Positions 53,438-62,510 of a DNA stretch of 64,000 bases are shown here, piece after piece. The stretch is taken from assembly GCA_018141785.1 (NCBI GenBank), contig CP073341.1, positions 3,441,422 to 3,505,421 of the forward strand, written 5' to 3'. The notes under the pieces are model-generated. The model was not told the origin of the DNA. It ran no database searches and saw nothing but the letters and a program-made list of their open reading frames with translations. A program made the position numbers and the translations under genes. The first letter of the stretch is position 1, and each line of letters starts with the position of its first letter. Origin of the DNA: Candidatus Paraprochloron terpiosi LD05 (lineage in GTDB: Bacteria > Cyanobacteriota > Cyanobacteriia > Cyanobacteriales > Prochloraceae).

Positions 53438-55855
53438 GTCGGGTAAGGTTCAGGAATCGCTCCCTTTCCCTCCCCTAAGAACCGGACGTGACAGTTTCCT
53501 ATCATCCGGCTCAAGCCTCACTTCAAGCCCTAATTGCTTAGATTTCTTGGAATGTACCTGCTTGTGACATGCTGTGTGCAAGTGCTGAAGATTGTCGTTA
53601 TCATCTGAACCTCCATCCTTTGCAGGTACTATGTGATGGGTTTGAATTTCCTCACCGTTGAAGAGGTGTTCATGGCAGATTGGGCATTTCCAGTCTTGCG
53701 ACTTGGCAACTTGTTCGTTTTTTGAGCCTTTAGCCCAACTGGTCTTGCCCGACTTCGTTCGCCGCTCTGACCAATATTCCACCAGTTCGGGGTCGTCCAG
53801 GGAACGAGTTCCCTTAACTTTGATGTGTCTTACAATCGGGGTAGCTGATATGTCGTACAAATTATGTACTATTCTTTTGCCCCTCCGGTCTTTACCTTCG
53901 TAGTAAAACACCCAATTTCTTTTGCCCCTTTTTCGGAAGTACTTTTCTTTAACCCAGTTCTTGGATTTTTTGGGGTGTCGTCTTCTTGCCCAACGCCAGA
54001 GGTACCACCATAATCGGTAGCTTATATATTTGTAGGTTTCTTTGCTGCATACTCCTCTGTAGTAATTCGCAAAACCTCTGAGAAGTGGTTCTATCTTACG
54101 GATGACCTGCTCTGGGGTTTTTGTTTTCATGCTGTCGATGGTTGCACCGACTTTCTTGCAGAGCACTAATACCTTCGACTTCTGTGGCTTAATGAGTAGC
54201 TTATCCCGTAGAACGCCTTCTTCTCCTTTTACCTCGTATTGTCTCAGGTTAAATCCCAGGAAGTCAAATCCGTCTCTTATATGTACTATCCGCGTCTTCT
54301 CATCGCTAATCTCAAGACCTCGTTCTGACAACCATTGATTTATCTGGATTTTCAGCTTATCCAAGGATTCCTTATCCTTTGCAGTGACTATGAAATCATC
54401 TGCATACCTGATGACGCCTACCTCTGGGTTACATTTGTTGATATATGTTTCCAACCCGTGGAGCCCGATATTTGCTAACAACGGACTTATTATGCCACCC
54501 TGTGGAGTTCCTTTTTCAGTCGGGTTGTATCCCTTCTTACTTTCGACAAATCCAGCTTTTAACCATCCTTCAACCAAGGTATTTTCCCTGACTGCCGTCT
54601 GGATGGATTTATGGTCAATATTGTCAAAGAAACCTTTGATATCAGCGTCCAGAACCCATTTATCGTGCTTTTGCCATTTTCCGGTCTTCGATTTGTGGTC
54701 ACCTTTAAGTCTATTGAAACATTGTCCAATAGCATCGTGGCAGCTTCGTCCGGGTCTGAAGCCATAGGAGTTGGCTTCAAACATGGCCTCCCATTCGGGT
54801 TCCAGTGCGTTTTTGACTATTGCCTGAGCGACTCTATCTCTGATGGTTGGGATTCCAAGAGGACGTCTCTTACCATTTGCTTTCGGAATGTATACCCGTC
54901 TGGCAGGTTTTGCCTTGGGCATTTTCCAGTTATTGGCAAGTTTCACACGCTGTGCTGGTGTTTCTATAACCTCCTTATCTACCCCAGCTGTTCGCTTTCC
55001 GGTATTTACCTGTGTGATTTGTCTGATGCTCAGTAATAGGTTCGACCGACATCTTTTCATCAATTTCTGTAAAGACAGTAATTGCCTCCACATTCCAAGC
55101 TTTTGGGCACGAAATATCCGACCGCGTAAATTCCTAACAATCTTCTTTGTGCGACGCCAATTAATGTCGCCCCACTCGGTTAATTGTCCGTTCAGTCCAT
55201 TTTCGGGAATTTCTTCCTTCATCTAACTTTTCCGTTCGTTTGGTTTCTAGTTGTCTTCAACTTTCGTATGAGACCCAAGTGAAGTCTGCTATTCCTTTCG
55301 GTCAAGGGCAAATTTTGAACCCTTATCTCCCTCATTACAAGAGAGCGTTCGCTTTTTCACTCATCCTTTACCCTCCAGAGAATTCTGCCTCCGTTACCTT
55401 TGGCTTACTAACGGTACTCGACCCTCCGTTAGACTCTGTAGGGCTTATCCTGTTGTTTCGCTTAGTTTTCTTAACTGGTTAGGCTGGTTCCTATCCCCCG
55501 GTAGAGCTTTGGTTCCTCGAATTGACAAAGGGAAAGTGTCAATTCCTCTCTACTTACCATTTTGGTCAAGGCGTGTGAGAGATAATTCCGCCTTTTTGAC
55601 TTGACGAGGTTTAATCGGAGGGATTCGATAAAGACGAATCCTTTTACTTCACTTTCGTTCAACCTTCCAGCTATTTTCCCTCTTGCTCCTTGCCCTTAAT
55701 CTCTAGGGCTTCGGTTACTTTCGTGACCTGCATTCCAGCTGTTTCGTTACCTACTCGGCTGTGGCCAGACTCATAGAGTCTTTTACGCGAGGGCTAGGGG
55801 TGGAACTCCCTAGGGGACTCGATGTCCCGTACTAAGCGACCAGTTCAGGTCGCGC
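53438..55855 (-). mobile_element. Family B group II intron (2418 nt), intact protein
   Basis: The 5' end is GCGCGACCTG at 55855 and the 3' end CTTACCCGAC at 53438. Domain V is a clean 34-35-nt hairpin (GAGCCGGATGATAGGAAAC, about 53475-53510). It lies inside intron C3: flanks TTAAAGGGAA and AGACAACCGAAG can be aligned with the uninterrupted copy C2. This is the only intron of the window with an intact protein. Confidence 0.85.
53450..55222 (-). CDS. ltrA: Group II intron-encoded protein (RT-maturase-HNH), intact
   Basis: A 590-residue protein. Residues 1-75 form the RT0 region, then the RT fingers/palm with PKANGKRRPLGIPTIRDRVA, FRPGRSCHDAI, GTPQGGIISPLLANIGLHGL and the catalytic box VIRYADDFIVTA. 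The X/maturase domain (LLRGFANYYRGVCSKETYKY) follows, then an HNH domain (CPICHEHLFNGEEIQTHHIV). The last 20 or so residues (LEPDDRKLSRPVLRGG) are encoded by domain V itself. It is probably the only active maturase here and could serve related introns in trans. Confidence 0.93.
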   Translation of the reverse strand: MKEEIPENGLNGQLTEWGDINWRRTKKIVRNLRGRIFRAQKLGMWRQLLSLQKLMKRCRSNLLLSIRQITQVNTGKRTAGVDKEVIETPAQRVKLANNWKMPKAKPARRVYIPKANGKRRPLGIPTIRDRVAQAIVKNALEPEWEAMFEANSYGFRPGRSCHDAIGQCFNRLKGDHKSKTGKWQKHDKWVLDADIKGFFDNIDHKSIQTAVRENTLVEGWLKAGFVESKKGYNPTEKGTPQGGIISPLLANIGLHGLETYINKCNPEVGVIRYADDFIVTAKDKESLDKLKIQINQWLSERGLEISDEKTRIVHIRDGFDFLGFNLRQYEVKGEEGVLRDKLLIKPQKSKVLVLCKKVGATIDSMKTKTPEQVIRKIEPLLRGFANYYRGVCSKETYKYISYRLWWYLWRWARRRHPKKSKNWVKEKYFRKRGKRNWVFYYEGKDRRGKRIVHNLYDISATPIVRHIKVKGTRSLDDPELVEYWSERRTKSGKTSWAKGSKNEQVAKSQDWKCPICHEHLFNGEEIQTHHIVPAKDGGSDDNDNLQHLHTACHKQVHSKKSKQLGLEVRLEPDDRKLSRPVLRGGKGSDS

Positions 55856-56284
55856 TTCCCTTTAATCACTGTACTTTGCTTGGCGTGTTGCGGGTTCTTT
55901 GGGGAGACTTTAAATTTCCTCCCTGCCGCATTGGCACGACTTAACGTACACTTCATCGTTACCCTAAGGGTACGGTATTGGGCTTTTCAGCCACTCTGCC
56001 TTTGCGTTTCGAGTCAATCTCCGGTTCTCAATAAGGGCTTGTTAGACCCCCTCCCAGATACCAACTTGGGTGGTTATCTACGTTTCTCTTCGTTCTAAAT
56101 CTAGGATTGATAGAGCCTTTAGGTGCCGTCAATTCGCCTGCTGACCCCCCAGGGAAGCCCCTGTCATAACAATAACGGGGCGGGGTTTTGATTGTCAACT
56201 TTGAAGCCCATTAAGAGGCGTCACCCTCAAACTGAACGCTGTACTCGCTCAACTAAGACGCTTTTTACGACGGTTCACTTACTA

Positions 56285-56310
56285 CCCCCGGCATTGATTA
56301 ATGGCGGGGG
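56285..56310. repeat. 26-bp palindromic element, copy 7 (intron C3)
   Basis: Homologous in position to the copy at 47105 in intron C2. Confidence 0.9.
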
Positions 56311-56672
56311 TTTCCATTCACCTTGGACTCTCCCTGTTAGCGGCAGGGTCACTTTCGTGTCTGATTCCGCCCTGTTACCAGCTAAATTCGGGGACAAATC
56401 CGGCAAGATTGCTTGAATTCACAATCGAGTGTGGGAAGATTTGGAGTCTACAATCCCTTTGTAGGTAGGACTTGATTTCTCTCACCTGCATCCTAGATTT
56501 AGTTGTCAAGGGACGCTTACGCAGTTGCAAGCGCAATCAGCTCCCTTTTCGGGAAATCCGCCTTTCAGCTTATTTCTAAACTTAGATTAAACGGATGCTG
56601 CTTATCCAAGCCCCGGCTTAGGTTTGGCTTACGCCGCGATTTCACCGGAAACGAATCGCCCTACCAAAGTTG

Positions 56673-56811
56673 ATTAGAGTCGATGCCTCTGTTACCAGAG
56701 GGCATCTCTCCGATAAACCGGACGTGAGACTTTCACCTCATCCGGCTTAGATAATTCTATGCCTTTACAGCGCGCTTCCGCTTTCCATCTTTAATACAGG
56801 AGGAATTTACC
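56673..56811 (-). mobile_element. Family A intron copy A5, 3' end with undamaged domain V
   Basis: It reads the last HNH codons (KDGKRKRAVKA, stop), then a domain V of normal form (AGCCGGATGAGGTGAAAGTC) and domain VI ending CTCTAAT at 56673. Its left partner, part of the same HNH domain (NNWKKTSLVALHRPCHQIQ), lies at 60534-60608, so later copies have been inserted between the two. Confidence 0.75.
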
Positions 56812-56899
56812 ATTAGAGTCGAGGGAGCTGCCACGCAGCTCGCCCCTCTCCTACGACACCGAAGGTGCCGCCTTTGGCGTCCCGGACGTGCGAGTTTCC

Positions 56900-56925
56900 C
56901 CCCCGCCATTAATCAATGCCGGGGG
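56900..56925. repeat. 26-bp palindromic element, copy 8 (in intron A3 domain V)
   Basis: Same position as in copies A1 and A2. Confidence 0.9.
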
Positions 56926-57057
56926 CTCAGGTGCTTCTATGCCTTTATGGCGCGCTGACATTGACCGTCCTTAATACGCTTGCGATGTATCGCTTGCGCC
57001 TGGTGACACTCTCGGTGGAGGGCAACTAGATTCTTGCGTTTCCAGTGGTTGTGGTCG

Positions 57058-57082
57058 CCCCCGCCATCCGCGATGCCGGGGG
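57058..57082. repeat. Palindromic element variant, copy 9 (in HNH codons of A3)
   Basis: Same CCCCCGCCAT and ATGCCGGGGG arms but a different loop (CCGCG). It is inserted between the HNH residues, breaking the motif. Confidence 0.85.
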
Positions 57083-57245
57083 TGCAATTCCACGGCTCCA
57101 TCCATCTCCATAAACAATCGGTTGCAGTGCTGACATTTGCCCTTCTGTCGCTTAATTGCTTCAGCGGTTGGCCCACTGTACAGTTTGGAATTCCGGCCAA
57201 CCCAATAGGAAACATTCCCATCGTAGGGTGAGGCATCACCTTTGA

Positions 57246-57271
57246 CCCCCGCCATTAATCAATGCCGGGGG
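57246..57271. repeat. 26-bp palindromic element, copy 10 (in maturase codons of A3)
   Basis: It splits VKG(D) from the preceding maturase frame. The homologous site in A2 (near 51045) is not interrupted. Confidence 0.9.
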
Positions 57272-59514
57272 CCGTTGACTTTCCAGGGAATTGCTGGGAA
57301 AGCAATATGTACCTGCTCACTGGTGAGCTGTCGTTTGGCCGCCCCTTGGGGTTTAATCCCCTTAGTGGCGAGCCGTCGTGCTTTCTCTGCTTCCATAGTC
57401 GCCATCCTGCGTTTTTCTGCCCTTAGTTTGCGCCATAGCCATGTCCGCAGCGGGTCATAGGGCGTGTTTACCCATATCGCAGCTTGAGTGATATTGCCTC
57501 CAGCCTCGGACTTGTGACTCAATCCTTTTCAGACGAGCTTCCGTGGTTGCACCACTTTTCCAGGTTGCTTTAACCTTAGCCTTTATGTCTGCATAATTCT
57601 CGGAACTCGGTGTGGATTTAAATACCCCACGAGAGTTGACGCGGAAGCGCCATCCCAGGAAATCGAATCCATCCGTTGCCTTACTCACCTTAGTCTTAGC
57701 TTCATTAATTCTTAGCCCTCTGGACTTTAAGAATTTGTCTATATCCTCCCAGAGTCGCTGGATATCGGCTCCAGGCTTTAGGATAAAGACCGCGTCATCC
57801 GCATAACGAATACCCCTTATTAGCGGTTCGTCTGACCGCTGCTTTTTCCGTTGGTCTAACCCTAGGTTCTCAAATCCATCTAGGGCGATATTGGCCAGTA
57901 GTGGTGATATGACCCCGCCTTGGGGGGTGCCCTTGATACTGGAGGGATATTCACCACGGACGCCAGCTTTTACTGCAAGTCCGAGACCCTTTCGAGCCTC
58001 TTTTGGCAAAGTCACTCTTCTGAGCATTAACTCATGGTCAATTTCGTCAAAGCATTTGCTAATATCTGTTTCCAGTATTGACTTTTCCTTGCCATTAGCA
58101 TTGCTACTGAGATTAAGAAAACTCAGCTGTTGTGCGGACGCACAACAGCGACCGGGTCGGAAGCCGTAGCTCCTTTCTCCGGCAGTGGCCTCATAGGCAG
58201 GCTCGGCTGCTAACTTGAGCAGTGCTTGCCATGCCCGGTCAGCCATTGTAGGGATGCCTAAACCCCGTGTTTTGCCGTTGGGCTTGGGGATGTTCACCCT
58301 TCTCAGTTGCTGGTGTCTCCAGTGGTGCCAATGCTTATTCAACTTTTGACACAGCACTAAACGCTCCCGTTTGATTCGTGCGGTTTTTCCATCAACTCCG
58401 GGGGTCTTACGCCCAAGATTTCGCTGTGTTACTTGTTTGACGGCCCTAGCTCTGGGCTGCACGGCTTTGTAATAGAAGCCGTTGTAAGCGTTTGACTTTG
58501 GATTTTTGATTGTTATGCATGCGCTTTGAAGATACACCGTTGTAACCGAAAGACCTGTTGCCGGAATCGCTTCCATGGCAAGTCCTTCCAGACATCGTCA
58601 GCCCTCCGGCCAATCTTCCCCGCCATTAGCAAAACTGCTAGGTGGAGCCTCAAGGCTTTTAGACTGCGGTATTCGATTGAAGTCGGGTTAGTGATGTTCA
58701 CAGTTTTGACCTCATTAGTCGCTCTACTAGTTACATTGGGTCTCTTCTCTGTAGAAACCATCGGGCAGTTACGCCCTTCTTACCCTCGCCCTTCCGATAG
58801 GCCGTTAATCACGCGACCCCACCACATCACATGTTGGGCTTGGAATCCCCTGCTTCAGTGGAAGTTGAGCGAGTTTTTACTCGTTGGGAATGAACTATTG
58901 TTACGAACCCTTGGGACTCATCCCTTGGGCCATCACCAACTCAGGAATGTAAGTACTCTATTAATGGTCTTACGAGTTTCTTTCGGTGTCTTTTCTGCTC
59001 TCTAGCGGCTCGGCAGTGTCTTGCGTTAGGTCTTTTCGTAGATGATTCACGTTAGGTTATCCCGGTGTTCTCCCTGTTAGCAGTGTTACCGACGACACCG
59101 AAGGTGCCGCCCAAGGCGTCCCGCTCGTCAGCTCCAGTCCCGCCCTGCTGCCAGCTTCCGTCTGGTGATTAACCTCACGGTGGCCAGCCCGGAGGGCGCG
59201 GCTGCGCAGGAGCAGGGGATTCACGTGATTCCTTCACGGGAGAGGCTCGGTTACACGATTACTGACCGTTGTACTCACTCTCATAGTTCATTCAGTTGTC
59301 AAGGTTCGGTAATCACTACCTTAGAGGTTCGGCAACCCTGTTTTGAGGTCACTTAATTTCTCTCGCTTTTCCCTTATGGGTCTCGCGTTCAGGTAGGAGT
59401 CGTTTGTCCGTTTTCAGCCCCCCCTTTTGGTGGCTATCGGAAACGATGTCCCAGAAACCAGGCTCCTGCTTATGTTTGGCTTACGCCGCGACCTTCACAG
59501 GAAACGAGCCGCAC

Positions 59515-60533
59515 TAATAGAAGCCGTTGTAAGCGTTTGACCTTAGCTTTTTGATTGTTCTTTTGCGCTTTGAAGATACACCTCTGTAACCGAAACACCT
59601 GACCCCGAAATCGCTTCCATGGCAGGTCTTTCCAGACATCGTCAGTCCTCCGGCCAATCTTCCCTGCCAGCAGAAAGACTGCTAGGTGGAGCCTCATGGC
59701 TTTTAGACTGCGGTATTCGATTGGGGCTAGTTTAGTGACTTGCACTTTTTAAGCTCCTTCTATCGCTCTACTGATTACATTGGGTCTCTTCTCTTTAGAA
59801 ACCATCGGGCAGTTATGCCCTTCTTACCCTCGTTCTTCCGATAGGCCGTTAATCAGGCGACCCCACCACCTCACATGTCGAGCTTGGAATCCCCTGTTTT
59901 GATGGAAATCGAGCGAGTTTTTACTCGTTCCGAACGAACTATTGTTTTGAACCCTTGGGATTCATCCGTTGACCCATCACCAACTCAGGAATGTAAGTGC
60001 AACAAAATTTGCCTTACGAGTTTCTTTCGGTGTCTCTTCTGCTCTCTAGCGGCTTGGCAGTATCCCAAGTTAGGTCTTTTCTCAGACGATTCACGTTAAG
60101 TTATCCCGGTGTTCTCCCTATTAGCGGTGTTACCGACGACACCGAAGGTGCCGCCCAAGGCGTCCCGCTCGTCAGCTCCAGTCCCGCCCTGCTGCCAGCT
60201 TCCGCCTGGTGATTAACCTCACGGTGGCCAGCCCGGAGGGCGCGGCTGCGCAGGAGCAGGGGATTCACGTGATTCCTACACGGGAGAGGCTTGGTTGCAC
60301 GATTTCTGACCGTGCCCTCACTCTCATAGTTCATTCAGTTATCAAGGTTCGGTTTTTCACTACCTTAGAGTTTCGGTAATCTTTTACAATCGCCTAATTT
60401 CTCTTTAGATAGGATTGTCTGAGCCTTTCAGCCAGTTTCCCGGCTTAGATTTCACTCTGACTTTAGCCTAGAACCAAGCCCCTGCTTATGTTTTGGCTTG
60501 CGCCGCGACTTTCACAGAGAACGAGCCGCACTT
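59515..60533 (-). mobile_element. Family A intron copy A4, 5' part only
   Basis: The 5' end GTGCGGCTCG is at 60533; domains I-III follow, including a 60134-60163 palindrome like that of A3. The first 80 or so codons of the intron protein (59745-59515: EYRSLKAMRLHLAVFLLAGK) are interrupted by intron A3. The rest of this copy is not found downstream, so deletion or recombination followed. Confidence 0.8.
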
Positions 60534-60608
60534 CTGTATTTGGTGACAGGGTCGGTGGAGAGCAACTAGACTTGTTTTCTTCCAGTTGTTATGGTCCCCA
60601 TCAATTTC
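60534..60608 (-). pseudogene. HNH fragment of intron copy A5
   Basis: It encodes EIDGDHNNWKKTSLVALHRP CHQIQ, then stops at the 5' end of copy A4. It joins the YD-repeat gene at about 60608. Confidence 0.7.
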
Positions 60609-61305
60609 GCTACTGACCTTTTATTGCGGTTGAAACTGTCGTAAGTAAACCGACGAACACGACCATTTCTGTCGGTTATCTCAATTTGGTTACCAACTGC
60701 GTCATATTTATAGGAGCGAGTTGCTCCTAATTGATTGGTTTCTGTCAGGAGACGATATAACTTGTCATAAGTATAGGTAGTCGTGTTGTTTTCCGCGTCC
60801 GTAAGAGTGAGCAAATTTCCCACTCCATCATAGGTGAATTTTGTGGTACCTCCTTCCGCGTCGATTATTGCAGTTTGACGATAAAGACTGTCGTAACTGT
60901 AACGAGTAATGTTCCCCAGGGGATCCGTTACTTCCACCACATTTCCTACAGAGTCATAGGAAGTAGTGGTGGTGTTTCCTAAATTATCCTTGACAGCAGT
61001 TTCGAGGTTTCTTGCGTCATAGACTTACTCAGTTTTGCGTCCCAATTCGTCGGTAACTGCGATTACATTGCCCAGGTTATAGTAGGTGGTTGTAACGGTG
61101 TCTCCTAAGGAGTTGGTAACGGTTACAAGACGATTTCTGTTGTCATATTGGTAGGTAGTGGTGCGCCCCAGAGCATCTATGGTTGCGGTTAGGTTGTTGA
61201 CTTCATTATAACGGTAGGTGGTGGTATTCCCTAGGGGATCTTCAACGCCAATTTGACGGTTCAAATTATCGTAACTGTAACTGGTAGTCCGATTTAATTC
61301 ATCTG
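60609..61305 (-). pseudogene. Orphan RHS/YD-repeat coding sequence
   Basis: A continuous YD-repeat frame (about RTTSYSYDNLNRQIGVEDPL GNTTTYRYNE ... RSYKYDAVGNQIEITDRNGR VRRFTYDSFN), broken by one in-frame TAA at 61025-61027 and ended by intron A5 sequence at about 60608. It has no start of its own and follows the immunity-like gene, as displaced rhs tips do. Confidence 0.8.
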
Positions 61306-61367
61306 TCTACACACACTCAAGTGCATTTTTAGAATAAAAAAGCCTTGCTATTTTCTAAATTTCCAAG

Positions 61368-61826
61368 TTATTCTGGAAAAATAAAGTTACAAAGTTTGTC
61401 TTGATTGACAGTTACAGCATCATACTTACTCTTGATTAGCTCTAGTAACCTTTGATTTATAGTGTATACATAGAGATAGGATTGATCTACTGCTCTTACA
61501 GTTAAATCAGTGCAAGGAATAATTTTATCATATTGTTCATTTTCGCTGGGAATAAATCCACCTTTACGAAAAAAGAAAAAATCACACCATTCAAATTGAC
61601 CAACTTTCGATATCTCTTGAATTAATGGCTCTAAAAGCTCAATTCTACTTATATGATAAGAATTTATCTTGGCAATATTAGAACCTGATAAATAGTCTAA
61701 GACGACAAATTTTAACGAAAGAAAAATAGTAACTTCTTTCATAAAAGAAGCAACAAATTTGCCACTCAACGAGCTATCATCCTCAATAATTATCTCTAGC
61801 CAAATATCTTTCAGTTGTGTATTCAT
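61368..61826 (-). CDS. Putative immunity protein for the RHS toxin
   Basis: A 152-residue AT-rich protein with no membrane segment and no motif I recognise. It opens in overlap with the toxin-like frame (ATG/stop, 4 bp), the usual layout for a polymorphic toxin and its immunity protein. Acidic and aromatic residues (LEIIIEDDSSLSG, EWCDFFFFRKGG) are common. The assignment rests on context. Confidence 0.6.
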   Translation of the reverse strand: MNTQLKDIWLEIIIEDDSSLSGKFVASFMKEVTIFLSLKFVVLDYLSGSNIAKINSYHISRIELLEPLIQEISKVGQFEWCDFFFFRKGGFIPSENEQYDKIIPCTDLTVRAVDQSYLYVYTINQRLLELIKSKYDAVTVNQDKLCNFIFPE

Positions 61827-62510
61827 AGTCTAAAACCTGGATCATCAGAAAAATTAGGAATAGGATGAGGTCCGTGCTCAATACTATTTGGACCAAGTGC
61901 ATGGTGCCAATGGGGACTACCGTGATTACTGGGTCTTCCGTGATCAGTCACATCGGTTATACCACGAAAATTTCCATGCTTATCAAAAGTTGCGCCTTGG
62001 GTATATGAACCTTTACGACCTTTGCGAATTCCAAGAGTTGTATGAGGGCCTTGAGCCTGAGGATCTCGAATGAAGTTACTATTATCGGCCCTTCTTGGGG
62101 GACCGCCCTTTTTAAAAGGATTTTCAAATGGTAAGCCCGTAGGATTACTGTCTGGATTACTCAAACCTCCTCCCTTCAATGGCGGCAAACCCCCAGCTCC
62201 CAAACCAGCACCTCCAACCCCAAGAGTAACAAAATCATCCAAGTCGCCGCAACCAGTAAAAATATCCCTCCCACTCTCATAAATATCAATTAAATCCGAG
62301 ATAGTCCCCGCTGCATCCAGAACTCCATTGACTGCTTTCACCCAACCAGCACCACCACCACCAATAATTATAGATGACCCGGTTCCAAATAATTCCCCAG
62401 CAGTGCGAAAACCACCACTATGATTTCTGGTTGCTGTATCCCCATATAAGGATTCGCGAATTTTGTCCGTTAAACCACCCGTAGCTGCACTAGCTAAACC
62501 AGAAGCAAAT
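61823..62510 (-). CDS. RHS C-terminal toxin-like module
   Basis: Read from about 62510 the frame gives HQFASGLASAATGGLTDKIR ESLYGDTATRNHSGG, a linker typical of RHS pre-toxin regions. A Gly-rich membrane-active-like stretch (GSSIIIGGGGAGWVKAVNGV) and a Pro/Gly linker follow. The end domain reads TTLGIRKGRKGSYTQGATFD and DHGRPSNHGSPHWHHALGPN. The His-rich motif suggests a metal-dependent nuclease or similar, but I cannot name a family. A frameshift at about 62510-62530 separates it from the YD repeats. Confidence 0.65.

Larger units (their letters stand above)
53254..56664 (-). mobile_element. Family C group II intron C3, interrupted by intron B
   Basis: The 5' segment is 56664-55856 (starts GTAGGGCGATTCG) and the 3' segment 53437-53254, with domain V at about 53325-53365 (GAGCCGTGTGTGGCGAAAG). 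It has no ORF of its own. It ends about 10 bp before the start codon of the split exported-protein gene, so it sits in that gene's 5' leader. Domain VI carries a small GCGTAAGC palindrome (53282-53304). Confidence 0.7.
56937..58761 (-). pseudogene. Intron A3 reverse transcriptase/maturase/HNH, multiply broken
   Basis: The N-terminus (58761-58513) ends at a frameshift near 58520. RT with YADD (57455-58576) stops after CDMGKHAL, and the maturase end continues in another frame (57259-57522). The 26-bp palindrome at 57246 then stops it. A variant palindrome at 57058 sits inside the HNH motif, between VELH and the GDHNHW part. At least four lesions are present. Confidence 0.9.
56812..59514 (-). 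mobile_element. Family A group II intron A3 (2703 nt)
   Basis: The 5' end GTGCGGCTCG is at 59514 and the 3' end CTCTAAT at 56812. It is inserted into the N-terminal coding part of intron copy A4 (after CGGCTTCTATTA). Domain V carries the 26-bp palindrome (56900-56925) and the second palindrome (56856-56883). More elements lie in its HNH region and in domain I (59093-59122). Confidence 0.85.
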
